This document shows, in pieces, positions 22,401 through 35,930 of a stretch of DNA of 64,000 nt. The notes below the pieces were generated by a model. The model searched no databases, was not told the origin of the DNA, and saw nothing but the letters and a program-made list of their open reading frames with translations. Source of the stretch: Cyprinodon diabolis. Lineage: Eukaryota; Chordata; Actinopteri; Cyprinodontiformes; Cyprinodontidae. Location: assembly GCA_030533445.1 (NCBI GenBank), contig CM060078.1:19554591-19618590 (forward strand). The letters are read 5' to 3'. Made by a program: the position numbers and the translations under genes. Numbering within the stretch: position 1 is the first letter of the stretch; every line of letters begins with the position of its first letter.

Positions 22401-25400
22401 TAAGGTATCACCAGTACTTGAGTTGAGTGGGGATGGGGGAGGATGGTATCCCCCTTCTTAAATGACCATTCCCCCATACCATCCCCGGTGACATTTTATT
22501 ACTGAATGTGAAAAGTTCTACTATATACTACATTAATTGTAATAGCAACAATATTGCCCTTTCAGCATTTGGCAGGCTGTGGGCTTATGAGTAGCCAGAG
22601 CAAAATAAATAAGATCAAAGAAATGGCCCACCATGACAATGAAGCTGATCCCAGTGGTATATGTTTCCTCTGCATTTGTCCTTAACTACATAGGGGTAGT
22701 GATAGCAATTCCAGTCCAGGGACTGACTGCAGTTCTACTGTAAGGTGCATTGATCACAATCAATGACTGGCATACCTGACATTTGACAACTCTACCATGC
22801 ATATTGCTTTAGGTTAACAGACTGTATTGATTAGGCTATGTATCCTTAAAAAAATAATAATTGAAAATTCCACAATCCCTTTTTTTAGACAACTAGACTA
22901 CTGGGTATCGTAAACAACATTTGTACATTCATCTTCATTGGCTACTGCAGCTGTACACAAACCATACCTCAAGAGCCAAGAAAGTACTGAGTCTCTAGAG
23001 GAACCACAGCTTCTGGAAAGTAAATTTAATAAGGTGGAAATGTTACCTGGGCCAGTCTTTTGATTGAAAATGGGAAAGGGGCTAGTTTCTTTTATTTGTG
23101 TAGGTGTGGCTTCTTTATAGATGCCTCTTAAACAACCAATCGGGATTCCAGATATTATCTATCGATAGTGACGGATACCCGAAAATTACCAACGTTTTTT
23201 GTAGTTCCCCTTAGTAAGAGCTATAAAGATTTTTTTCTTTTTTATTCTTGCATCTTCACAATACATGTTATTTTTTTCCCTCTCCTTCCAAGAATGGGTG
23301 AACATTCCCATGGTGTCCACATAAACATGAAACTTTCAGCCATTCTGGAAATTGTTACTATAGAGGAGCCAGACTGGACGAGATCTGTTTTCTTTGTGAT
23401 CATTACGCTTCTGTTAGGATATGTTTGTTTTAATGTCAGAAGGTGAAAATAATTTTCTTTTCAATAGAGCACATTCACAACGGGGGACAAATTTCAGATT
23501 CTCTAACTGCTAGTTTACAATGCAAGTACCCTGCTGTTTAAACAGTTCTTACTTGGACTAATATACTGCTCTTATCTATCCTCAAATTAAGATGTTTCCT
23601 CTTCATTTTAGAATATGTTTTTTCTTTATCACAAGACTGAAGAGGGAATTCTACTTCAACCAAAACAACACAGAGAATATCTCCCCAAGGATTCATTATT
23701 TTCATAAATTAGTTTATCTGAAAGCAATCCACGATGATCCTTCCAAGCAAATTCTTACTTTGCCGTGGTTCCATGCCAATATATATGCAGTTATGCTGTG
23801 AGGGACATGGCAAAAAGATAATTTAGTGTATTTCATGTTTGTGTTCAAGATGGTAAATATTTAGGACCAAAAACAAAAGTAAAGCAGATTGGATAACACA
23901 GTGTTGGACCAGGTGGACTAGCAAACCGTTAGGGACGTGGGATGAATTGAAATGCATAATAAACCTGCTAGGAGAAGAATGACCCAGTGTAATTATCTAT
24001 TCATACTGCAAGCGAAGGGGGAGTAGGAGGCTGGATGCTTGAGAGTCACGCTTCTGTGTGTTACACTGACAGTTGCACGATGTTTTAAAGGGTAATGCAT
24101 TCATCCTAATATTGTCTCTTTTGTTTTTGGCAGCCCCTCAGATGGGGTTTAACTGAACATTTAGTCATCTTTACTACAATGACACAATTTGTGTCATCAT
24201 TTCAAATCACAGATTGCAATTTCAACCTTCCCTTCAAGCTGCATTTCAGTAAGAGAATGAAACCATATTAAAAAACATCACTTTGGATTCTTGGATCATA
24301 TTTTGGCTTGGTAGGGTCACTGCTGGGAATTTTGTTCACATTCTGTTCTGTGAACTTCATTTTTAGATTTGCCAACAAATTCCTTGAAACCACTAAATAA
24401 TATCAGTGATAGCTGTGATTGATTTTCCACCACTTAAAAGAGACAGTTCTGACAAGGGAATTTACTGTAATGCAAGGAAATTAATCGTTTTTATAAAAAG
24501 TGGGTCATCAGTCTTAGTCAGTGGTTCCAAAGCCGGGGTCTAGGGTCCCCTGTGACTAATAAGAAATGCTTGACATTTAAAGCTGTATTTATAAAATGCA
24601 ACCTGTGATATTTCTTTATACCATATTGTTAAAAAACAAAACAAAACAAAAAACTTAAAGCAAGAATACTGATTAGAATTAGCATAAATTATGTCCCTAG
24701 ATATTACCACTAAGCTATTAGGTTGTGTAGCAATTAAAAAAGTGCTTACTAGCTACAATAGAATATGATAGACACCTTTTAATGTGACTCTGCAAATGAA
24801 ACGGAAATGGAGCATTGAGATGCACACCATGGTCAATAAATATAAAAAAACAATAGAAGAATAGGATATCGTGCGGTAAGACCAATTTTGTAACATCAGA
24901 AGATGTTGTATCCAAATTAGTATAATAAAGGATAACATTTGAATGGGTAAATAAGCAGGATGACTTCAAGAACTGTTCAAAATGTGTGTGTATATTTATG
25001 CATAATAAAAGGAAACTGAATATTTACACATGTAAAGAGACTGTAATAACTTTAAAGATATAAATGCTGATAGATTTGGTTGGAACAGTGATATTAGTTC
25101 ACCATGGTGTATGAGATTTAATGAAGTTACTCTCAGAAATGTTCATTCTTCTGGCAGATTTCAATTTAGTAACTGTTTTGTTTATTTAACACATTACTTC
25201 ATGACCCTAGCATCTCTAAAAAAACTTGTTTAAAATGACTATCAATTTAAAATAATTATAATACTAATTATAACCTGCTTACAGTTGATGAAAATGGCCA
25301 TATAGAAACCCTCCTGCTTTTTTTTTATTTTTCAGATCATATTTTGCCCTTCTTTACTTTGACATTTTGACAGTGATTACTGTAATATCTAGCTTTCTCC

Positions 25401-27331
25401 ACAGATTGTCACAGAGTTAGGACTCTGACCCCAATGTTATTTGTAGAGAGAATATTTTTTTTGGTAAAATAAAATTATTACTCCAGTTAATAGCCCTGTA
25501 AAATAAAATTATTACCCTTGTTAATACCCCTGTTTGCAGCTTGACATAGGTGTCAAGCAGCAAAGAACAAATACTTCCTGGCCTTACTCAAGTAGAAATG
25601 TTGCCTATCTATTCTATACATTTTACACAACTTTTTATTTCTTCTCATTACAGTTTAGTTTCATTTAACCTCATTCTTGTTATGGTCTGTTGGTGTTTGA
25701 AAAAATAAAAACCAAAAACATTTTTGGTTTCATCCAGATATTTCATTTCTCTGTGGTTGGAGCTGGTGCTGCACCAGCTTGTTGTTCATCACATACCTCA
25801 ATACAAAGTTTTTCAAGATGATGCAAAGTTAAATTTGACACTGTTGCCATTTTTTAATATAAAACTAAGAAACTTAAGTCTAAGGAAGTTTTCATCCAGA
25901 ATTGTAGAAAATGTTTCCCTTTTTCTCTGCATTATTTTTACATTTATACTTTAACTAGTTTTAAAAATTTTACCTTTACACTTTTACTTGAATAAAAAGC
26001 TTAAGTTGATACTCTAACTTCAACAAAAGTGTTTTTAAACAGTAGGATTTATACTTCTACTTTAGTAATAAACATTAATACTTTCGACACCTCTTATTAG
26101 ATAACTGTTAAATAATGCCTTTAGGGTTAATTGCATTGATATTGTCAACACATATGAAAAGAATTACGAAAATCTGTTTTCAGAGGCCCATTGCCAGCTT
26201 CTTCTCAAAAAGCATCAACCCTATGCAGTTAATATGTGGCTGTTAAGTCACTTATAAACAGGACCATTTGAAGCAAATTTTTAAACCCATTTCTTGTCTA
26301 TTTAGGCCTCATTTGTAAAATCAGACTATTGGGTGGAATGGCACCCCACACACCTATTAACTAACAGTGATAATACATATTTTGGAAACTGCCACAGAAT
26401 GATCAGGTTTCTGGTATAAGTAACAAGAAAATAATTTAATTTGATTACGAGATGAAAACGAAATAGTTTTTATAAATATACTTGTTTAAATATACTTGTC
26501 TTTGCTAAGTGTGTGAGCAAAACCACAAGCGGTTCTAAAAAGATTGAAACAAGCAAAAATAGACTGGAAGGAATTTTCAAGAATGTGAGATTGCATTTCA
26601 TTATTTCTGTAACAGGTTTGCTAATGACTCTCTGCAATCGAAAAAGAAAGATAATGAATATGTGCAAATGATGGAAGATGTTATATGAACGGATTTACCC
26701 TCAAGGTATTGGAGCTTTTTTCCATTCTGTAGCCATGTCAGATATGGCCGTTGGCTAAGTTCATCACGTTTATTCATAGCATGCAAGCCTCTGTGTGCGT
26801 ATATTTGCAGGGGAGATTGATAGCTCATCATTTTTCCTGTCATAGTGTAAATGTCACCTCTGCTGTTGGCTCTGATAACAGAACGATCATGCGGCTTGCA
26901 CATCGTCTGCGGGTGTTCATTTACATTTAAAAATGGTGAAATCGGTTTTTGAATGCAAAAAAATTAACAATAAAAACATGTATTTTAATAAAAGTTAAAG
27001 TTCTTTCTTTTTTATGTCAAATTCTGTTAGTGCAGTTTTGAAAACAAACCACAGGAGTCAGAGTGCATTAAATTACATTTTTCTTAGAGACAAGAGTAAA
27101 CTTAATAAAAAATGATCTTAATCCTTTTGTGCTGAGGCTAGAAGTGTGGTTTACTGTATTTGTTTACTTCTGTAGCTCCGAAATTCTAAGTATATAAAAA
27201 AAATATATATTTTTTCACAGTTTTTAAAAACGGCTGGGTCTGAAAGGGTACTCACTCATTAATTTTATCCACTTGCTAAAATACTGTCTAAACTTAATGT
27301 AATTTCTATCCCACATTTGGATCATATTTAC
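22401..27331. other. Non-coding desert
   Basis: No gene was recognised. Contains a C/G-rich imperfect hairpin near 22425-22490, an hAT-like terminus (CAGTGGTTCCAAAGCC) near 24519, and a short tandem duplication at 25464-25531. The block 26590-26910 is complex, non-repetitive sequence of the sort often seen in conserved non-coding elements. Confidence 0.5.
25464..25531. repeat. 34-bp tandem duplication
   Basis: Two adjacent units beginning GTAAAATAAAATTATTAC that differ at only a few positions. Confidence 0.85.
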
Positions 27332-27801
27332 TGTTATGGCTGTGGCATTTGTGGACTTTTTTTGAGTTTCTTTTTAAATTTTCAGTTAAACTGTTATTTT
27401 GTGTTTTCTTGGTCATTGGTTTATTTTCCGTTTTGTCTCATTGTAGTTGTTTTGTAGTTATATTTAAGCAGTGTTGTGTTTTTTGTGTTGCTCTCTGTTG
27501 CCCCCTTGTGCCAGTCTCCTTTCCCATTGCTTCTATCCACACCTGCTCCCTATCAGCCAATTAGCCCAGTCTTTGTTCTCTCTCCCATATATACTCCTCC
27601 TGTGCAGTTCCTCAGTGCTTCATTGTCTTTGATCCTCATGTGTGTTTCCCCCTGGTGTCTCCTGGTTTTGATTTCTTATTTTTTATTCCTGTATTTGTGT
27701 TTCTTTTGCCACCTGCATCCAAATTAAATCTGCAAGAACTCATCTCTGTCTCCTCAACTCTGCATTATGGTTCTTAAAACAACCTCCACCCAACCTTGAC
27801 A
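27332..27801 (+). mobile_element. Solo-LTR-like block
   Basis: Begins TGTTATGG and ends TTGACA. A TATA-type word (CATATATACTCC) lies near 27587 and an ATTAAA signal at about 27722, followed by a T/C-rich end (CTGCATTATGGTTC). This is the plan of a teleost gypsy-type LTR. The flanking five bases do not match, so the call rests on structure alone. Confidence 0.5.
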
Positions 27802-30800
27802 TTTTTGAGTTTTTGAAGAAAAAAAATTACAAGTTTTAATAATAATTGCTTCCAAGAGTTGCATTGTTAGTACATTTACGTGGCTACTGTTCTTGGCTGG
27901 TAACAAAGAGGCAATGGTACATGTAATTTTCAGGCACAAAGCATTTTAATCTGCACCGGTCCTCTTGAGCACATTTTTTGTAAACGAAATTGTTGTTTTG
28001 CTACAGCCTATGAAGTAAACAGCACTGAAGAACAATGTGAATAAAAACTCACAGCATCACCTACACAAAATAACATCACTTGTATTTACATGAAGAGTGC
28101 ATTAGTTGTAGTTTACTTTGGCACTTTTTAAAGCATGTATCAAACTTAAGACTATGGGCCAAAATTTAGTTGCCATTGTAATTTATTTGGCCTTTAAAAG
28201 TCTAAAAGGGCATATCATGTCACGAGGTAGAAATTTAGATTAGTTTAGATAAGTTTAAACTAAACAGCATCACCTTATCTAAGTAATACCAAAGATTTGA
28301 TGGAGTTCTTAGTTATTTTTTAACCTGGAAAAAAATAGAGTAATTTCATATAGCTGCAAAAGACTTGATGATGAATATATCTTTTAGAGGAACAAACATG
28401 TAAAGCAATGAAGCAAGTGGTTTTCATCAACTTTATGTATATCCAGCTAAATGGTGATTTAGAATGGCATGGCGAAATAAAATGGAAGGTGTTATTAAAG
28501 TTGTTGGTAACAAACATTTGCCTTACCAACTCTCAAACATTGTGGTGGGGGGTGGTATTGGTTTATGTTGCAGCTCCAGAATCCGAGTAACTTGTAACCA
28601 CTAAGTAAACCTTGAACTCAATGTCAATTCATTAGGTGTCAAATATGTGACTGTCTGACAAATAAAGCACAAATACCCACAATCCCATCAATGTTTTTAT
28701 GGACATCTGAACTATTGTATTTGATAGGTCAGATGGAAAAATCTAAACCTCTATTTTGCAAAAAATAAAATAATAATAATCCTGAAAAAGGATTTAATGC
28801 ACTAAACAGGAGTTGGAAACACATCAACAAATGGAAACATGTTTGCGTTTTCATGTATCTAACATTTATTTATATACCGTATACATGGTTTTGTCCAGTC
28901 TCTGCTATCTGATTTGGTCTATATTCCCCCTTTAGGTATCAATGTGAATATCATCTGCAAGTGATTGTTCCATCCATTTCAATGTACAGTTCGGGGTTTT
29001 ACTATAAACGCTACTAAGCAGTGGAACACCTCTACGGCTGAAATGACAAGCTGTAGTTGTCTGAGTTCTCTTTTTTTCCGAATATAATAATAAAAAAAAT
29101 CTCTTAAAACTGCTCAGACTGATAATCACTGACTGTAGGTGTGTGTGTAACTCACTTGTGTTACTGTAGTCCCACCATTTACTCACAACCTTGTATATTG
29201 AGTTTTGTTGGCAATGCCTTCCTGTGACCTGTTGAGGTAGACAGATGAGAGTGCAGATCCTGTCTACTGTGTACCAGATCTTGTTCTTACCTGGTGGTGA
29301 AAAGTGTTGTGCATTACTTTGACCTCCACCGCACCTAATGAAATATAAAGTACAAAGACATGACTGGTTATGCTCTTTAATCCTAATGGCAAATTAGAAT
29401 GAAAATAGCTTATGGCAGAAACAAACTGTATATTATAACTAAAAATTAAAATATCTCAGCTTCAGCAACATCTGACCAATTCCAGGATGTTGATAATGTT
29501 CATTTTTGATCATGCAATATTTGCCACCAATGTTTTCTGGAATGTCATCTACTGGACAAAGAGTCCCTCCACTTGCAGAGTTTGAGGTTTAGGTTGCTGG
29601 TTTAACAGATACATATGCATTTTGCACATTGGCTTGAAGTGGGGCAGATTAGTTCTATGTTGCAGAAGCAACTATAACAGGTGGTGCATGGAGTAGTACT
29701 ATCACCTGATAGAGCATAGGTGTGCCTTTGATGGTAGGCAAAGTGATGTAACAGCATACTTAAATATCAAGTAATACAGCATCTATAAAAATTTAAACTC
29801 TGATGAGCTTCATTTACTAAAAACAAGGTAAATGCCAAAGAACTGGTTGAAAATCGATGACATGGGTGGTGGTTACGTTTAAATGTTACCATGAGTGACT
29901 TCTGAGTAAATTTCAAGTTTATTTCTGAATGACTACTTTAATTCTTTTTGGATGCTCCCTTCAGGGTTTGCCACAGCAAGTCATTATAACTTTTGCACAA
30001 CTTGACTCCAGAGGGAAAATATCTAATGCAAAATTAAAATATGAAAACTACACTATGTCTCTTGACTTAAACTGGGTCACTTTACCAGATGAATACGTTT
30101 TGACCCTGCCAATTTTATTGACACTTCAGCTGGTGAACTTTGACTCCCAGGTTTCAATTCTTTTGCAGCCTCTGACAGTTTTTTTTGTTTTGTTTTTTTC
30201 CCAGAATTGTCCCATATTTATTCTCTATGCTTCATCTCACCAGGCTCGATCAGCCTCCAGCAATTGATTTGCATCTCCATAACATGAGGGTAGTTGTAAG
30301 AGATTTCACTCTGCTGTTGTAGTGTTTGGGCTTCCGTGTAAAGGGTTGGATTTGAACCATACATGGCATTGTATGTGGACCAAATAATTTAACCTTTCTC
30401 CCACATGTTTGTAGTGTCATTTGCATGGCATGTGGTAAATCTTAAACATGTAGCTCCTCAATGTTCCTCCAAGGCATTTTGGTTTTATTTAGTTGTGGCA
30501 CAACAGAGGGAATTATAAATATGCATGTTATTGTTTTGTATTTTTTTACTCTCTCTACACTTCTCAGTCATGTACTGCATGTGTTTATCTAACACATGAA
30601 AGAAAAATAAAATATATTGAAGTGGATGGTTTTAATATAACTAAATGTGAAAAACTGTAAGGCTTCTGAATATTTTTGTAAATCACACACAGTATGTCTG
30701 ATTCAGCAGACAGCTTACAGACCCCTACTGCTGTAAATTATTCCTTTGCACTCCTAGGAACACTACTCACATCATGGAGGGTAACAAATCAATGCTGGGA

Positions 30801-31699
30801 AGTTGGAAAGATTCCTTTCTTGAGATTCTGTCATGTAGGAAGGCTGCAAACCAAAAGTAATAAAAAAGGACTCAGTCATTCTGCTTATCTGGGGCTTTAC
30901 TCATCATGCGGAAGAAAATGCACATTTTTACATAGACAAATGTCTGTTCATTACCTTCTGGGTCTTGTCTGGCCACAATCAACTCACCTTATTTCACAAA
31001 TAATGTACACCCACTCAATGTTTACCTTATTCTCCCTTTTAGTCCTAGCATCTTTTCAATATCACATATTGAACCTCAGCTCTCTCTTGCATTATGTCAA
31101 ATTGCAGCGATGAACAGCCTATTATGTGACCTATTTATCTGGGCCAATTCTGCTGGCTCACTCAGCCCAATTACTTTGCTGCAGGAATCTAGTTTGTTCT
31201 CCTTCACATTCTTTTATGATTAAATCAATACTGTCCGAGAGGCGGAAAGCTCTTCCCTTTTGCGAGCAGTCACAGCTGCACCTTGTGTTACATAGTGTAA
31301 GAGAAAGTGTAATATTTGTACCTTATTTTTAAAATATTTGTGTTTCCATCTGTTGGTAAAGAAGGCCTTTTTAGAGGGGAGATGTTTAATGTAGTGCAAT
31401 GCGAAACTGAGCACTATTTGCATTTTTCTGAATGCTTAGCAAGGAATGCTTCATGCTGTCGGTTCCATTTACTTATGAAGTTGTACCAGTGCATTTTCCG
31501 CAATTGAGCCGTCAGGGGCTGTCAGTCAGGTGAAATTAACGAGTGTGCTGATTGTGCTGCTGGTAATTACAGAGTGCAGCTGGAACAGTGCTGTGTCAAG
31601 CCTGGGAGGCATTTCAAGCTTACGTCTGTCCTTTCTCCCAAACAGTCAGGTCAAGCAGTGTATCTGCAGAGAATCAAGAAAAAGAGAGCACTGACCAAG
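27802..31699. other. Non-coding desert
   Basis: Open frames have no domain features. The blocks 31000-31210 and 31380-31620 are balanced in composition and non-repetitive, with CAATTA/TAATTA words. They are candidates for conserved enhancers. Inference only. Confidence 0.5.
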
Positions 31700-32039
31700 C
31701 AGCAGGAATGTTTATACTGTTATAGAAATCCCAAAAATTGAGTTATTGATGATAGATTTAGCCATCATCCTCCAGAAAGACACCAAAATGTGCTGTTAGG
31801 GCATCAAAGAGTGTTAATAACAACCCACTTAATATGTGGAGGTATCAGGACTATTGTGGTTCACAAGTGCAGCTATTAGCAGGTCAGCCACAACCCCAAA
31901 CTCTTGAACATCTAACAGCTTGTTTGCACGCTTCAGTTCTCCGTGATTCAGTTCTGAACATCTTCTTGAGCCAGAGGTGGAGTATCTGCCAGCTGCACTA
32001 AATGACCTCCACATTAAGGATGATAACCACCAACAAGAC

Positions 32040-33420
32040 TGCACGCCAAAACAAGGTATCTAATCAGACCCTGAAATCATGTGCTAACCAACTCTTGCCA
32101 TCTTCAACCAGTCACTGCAATGCTTGATTGCCCCCATCTGCCTTAGGTCCTTGTGTCTTTGCTAAAAAAAAAAAAAAAAAAAAACATTGCCTGCCTTAAT
32201 GATTACTTATCTGTCACTCTGTGCCCCTCATCATAAAGTGCTAAGAGAGAGTCTTCCTAAAGTACATCAAGGACACCATGGCTTTTGGTTTGGACAGCCT
32301 GCAGGTTTTTCTTTTTTTTTTTTACAGAGGAAGTCGCCCTACAGAGGGTGTTGCCTTGTTAGCACCTTACACAGCCATGACTCATTTGAAGAACCACAAC
32401 ACATGTTTGAATGATATTTGCTATCTTCTGTTCAGCTTTATAAACCGTCCGTCCCACAACAGACCCCACAACCTGGACTTATCTGCACCACCTTTTTCCT
32501 TGATCAGTGACTTCCTCACCAACAGGCCCCAGGTGATGAGGATGGGGGAAATTCACATCTGTAACAATGATCCTCAACACTAGCACCCTGCAGGATTTTT
32601 TTTCTCTGCATTGCCCTCTTCATTCTCTTTACTCATAACTTTTCTGTTAACCACACAAGGAGCATGGTTGTTTAGTTTGTAAGCAACACTAACACACATG
32701 TAACGTGGTGTCTAGCTGGGTGTTGGGTCTTTTCTTGCGTCAGACCAAGGTCCTGAGGAAGAGAAAAAGAAAAAAGTTTTCTGGTGGTTTTAAAGGTGCT
32801 GTGGCTAGAGGATGTGATTTCAGAAGGACGGACTCAGTCAAAGCACACCCATGATCTAATGCTCTGACATGGGAGTTGTAGTTCTGGCACGGGAAGTTGT
32901 AATTCTTATCTGTAACACTGCACACATGGGAAGGTTGTGGAGGGTAAGGTCCACATAATGTTCCTAGGTATTTCTTCTAACCACTCTCGGACTGAAAGGT
33001 CAGAGGAAACTAAGTAGGCCCTCAATGGCTCTTCTTTCACAGAACATCGAAACAGACTGTTCTCTCTACTCAGCCCTTTTTAACTTATTTGGGGCCAGGA
33101 TTAAAAGCATACAGTTTCACATCATGTCAGCTTGGCAAAGCAGCTCCACAGCAAAGGACAACAAGGACATATCTCAGCCTGCAAAGACTGCATAGGAGAA
33201 GGTAAGATCCCATCTCCTGGATCTGGAGTCAATTCATGCTGTACAAGGCCATAACATTGCCAGATGCATTGTCACATGATTACATCCAGAACATCTCCAT
33301 TATTCACAATCTTTTAGTGTGTTCACTATTTATCCTGAATTTTATCCATACCAGTTACTCTTTCTGTCTCCCTGTCTACTGTATCAGCTAGTTCCAATTG
33401 TAAATAATTATTTTTTTTAG
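32040..33420 (+). pseudogene. Decayed non-LTR retrotransposon reverse transcriptase (L2/CR1/Rex1 group)
   Basis: Pieces of reverse transcriptase in shifting plus-strand frames follow the usual order. A NQTLKSCANQL segment comes near 32065, then the FGLDSLQV and RPTEGVALL region near 32280-32360 (normally GLDPLQFAYR...STEDAV). Next comes the SFINRP and LISDFLTNRPQVMRMG segment near 32440-32545, then a weak C-terminal region (DNKDISQ, DLESIHAV) near 33160-33240. Stops and frameshifts are frequent, and a poly-A run (32164-32184) interrupts it. It is an old insertion. Confidence 0.65.
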
Positions 33421-34988
33421 ATACACACTTACCACAAACACAATTTTGTATTTTTAATATAGATTTCAGCTTTTGTAAACAATATATACAATGCTTTAAA
33501 AACATCCAATGATAATGATCATCTTTGGGCCTTTTTTAAAATTTGGGTCCATTACATCATTAGCTAGACGTGAAACAACTAGCAGATTAGTGACTTAATG
33601 TTTAGTTACATAGATTCTAAATTATCTGAGTTACATTTGAATATTATCAGAGTAAAAAAATAAAGAATATGACACTTTTTCTTCATGTACATAAGGCTTG
33701 CAAACAAACAACACCACATTTATATAAATTCCCGTTAGATTTAATTAAATATTCTTTATCGATTTTGCAGTTTTTTATTTACTTCCGAGCAGAATTTGTT
33801 TTTTTATTTCTTTATTGCTGACAGCTATTAAAAAATAGGTGATGCTCGAGTACAATCCAAGGTGAAATGCTTGCACAGTCAGTCCATAAGGCCCTATTTA
33901 GCAAATGGCTTGGCTGCTTGGCCTCCAATGTGTCTTTTAAATAAAATAAAAATGCAATAAGGGACTATATAAATCTCCTCAGCAAACTCAACTTGTTATT
34001 GAGTTAGATTCACTGTCCAGGAAGACATTTTTTTTTAAAACCAATAGATTAAATCTTCATGAGGTTTTCACCAGCCAGATGTGAACCCTCTACATGAAGA
34101 CGGTTGGTAGGAACATACCCTAAAAGACTAAAGGCTAATATTAATGCAGTAAAAGATGCACCAAAGGCTTAAAACTACATGTACTCCACAATTTTCACAT
34201 TTTATGTCTGAGAATTTGTATTCCACATTTCATTTTTTGCTTCCACTCTCAATTAAGTATTGCTTTTCTGTTGAACAGTTTTCTGTCTCATGCATCTAAT
34301 TCAAAGACAAACTTTCTGAGTAGCTCATAGTAAAATGAATAGATGCAGAATATAAATTGAATAGTACTTGCTGATTTTTTTTTTCCTTCTTAAAAGTATC
34401 TGGAATGGATGCCAAAAGTTTGAACAAGGATCCAATATATTTTTGTGTAGCCTCTGGTCATTTCATGTGGGTGACTCTGCTCTCAAAATACTAGTTGTCA
34501 GTTGTTCTCTAATCAAGGCTTGGTAAACGGCATTACATTAAGAGGCGCATCATGATTTGTCGCCATTAAAGCAAATATATGCAGGGGTTGTCTTGATTAT
34601 TTATGGGGAGATTATTGTGCTGTAGTTCTCTTGAAATGGATCATTTTAGTGTGAAGAAAGGCAGTATTAGAGACATTTGACAATATAATGGATTAGCTTT
34701 GTAATGTATGATAACATATGTTTAGGTAAATAAATTAACAGCCACAGAGTATGAAGATAAGCAAAACTATTTTGCTTTGTCAAATTCTACCATCTTGGTT
34801 AAAGTTATCAATGCTTCTAGCAATTTTTCTGCAGATAATAAAAGTTACTACTTTGCTGGTTTCCTTGTGCCTTAGTTTCGTAAATCGGATTCAAAGCTAA
34901 ACTTTTTTTTTCAAAACAACAATAGGCACTGATCTGAGCACAAACATAAGTCAGGCCTTGTATACAAATACCCACTTGAAGACTCTTC
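33421..34988. other. Non-coding DNA, possible conserved block
   Basis: No gene seen. 34490-34700 (including GGTAAACGGCATTACATTAA and GATTTGTCGCCATTAAAGC) looks unlike neighbouring AT-rich DNA and might be a conserved non-coding element. Confidence 0.45.
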
Positions 34989-35360
34989 AAAGTATAATGG
35001 AGGATTTTCGCAAATTTTTTAAAAGACCCGCCCCCTCTGCTTTAAAAAAGAAAAAAAAATGCACATGCACAACCCGCTCCTGAGGGGGAACGTCTATTTA
35101 ACGCATGCGAGAGTGTGCACGAATCAATTTCTCCTCATGCATGCTCTGTTTAAAAGTTGCTGTTTGTATCGCTCATATGTGCTTACTTTAAAAACGATTT
35201 GCAGTTTTTCCGGTATGTCAGACTCGCCAATAGTAAGTGAAAATGGGGACGAGCATGTAGGACGGCCTTAGATATTCATATCACTAGAATGATTGACAAT
35301 TAGGAGGACCACTTATTTTGATGATCTATCTGGAAAAATAACATTCTCCACTATACCTTT
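34989..35360. mobile_element. MITE, second copy of the family at 7340-7749
   Basis: The left end AAAGTATAATGGAG and the inverted right end (CTCCACTATACCTTT) form short terminal repeats. TTAA follows the right end. The core shares GGGAACGTCTATTTAACGC and GAATGATTGACA blocks with the 7-kb copy. It is non-coding. The ends are close to those of the 4276-5522 element, suggesting one superfamily. Confidence 0.6.
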
Positions 35361-35565
35361 AAGGTTCTCTTCTACTTCAAACACTCCATCATCATTCTAG
35401 TGCTCATGAAACTCATCATCACAAGATTACATTTCTGTAGACGTTTGACATTCATGTCTTTAGTTATGAAATAGACTGCTATCAAACCATCTGTGTGACA
35501 TCACAGGTCTTCTATGGATCCTTTGCAATTTGGTGTAGTGGGCCAAAAGTTTGGCAGATGATACA

Positions 35566-35930
35566 GTAAGGTTTATTTATATAAAACCTTTCTCAGACAA
35601 GCATCTCAAAGTGCTGTACAATATGAGGCATAAAAAGCATATATACAAAATACATTAATAAAAATTTGTCTAAAATGCTTGGTTAAAAAAGGATGTTTTA
35701 GTTGTTTATTTAAAATCAACCATGGAGTTTACCAAATGCAGGTAAAGTGGTAGTCCATTCCACAGTCTGGGTGTGAGAGCTTGGAAGGACCTAACACGTC
35801 TCATCCTAAAACGGCTTCTTTCAGACTGTGAGAAGAAAAGTGAGGCTGAATCAAGTCTAAGATACAAGATATAGCCTGTCAATGCAGAGCTCCAAAGGTT
35901 AGGACCAGAATTTTTAATTTTAATAAGCAC
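35566..35930 (-). pseudogene. LINE C-terminal coding fragment and 3' UTR
   Basis: On the minus strand a frame reads RMRRVRSFQALTPRLWNGLP, the signature of the C-terminus of many fish LINE reverse transcriptase proteins (usually R-x-F-S-x-x-A-P-x-LWN-x-LP). After stops, it continues into a tail with AAGCACTTTGAGATG-like and ATATAAATAAACC words at about 35566-35625. It is 5'-truncated. Confidence 0.7.

Noticed and set aside
22425..22490. C/G-rich hairpin, considered as a structured RNA
   Set aside because: Pairing is imperfect and there is no transcript context. Too weak to call.
30694..31113. 139-codon plus-strand frame
   Set aside because: Composition matches surrounding non-coding DNA. No domain, no splice or promoter context.
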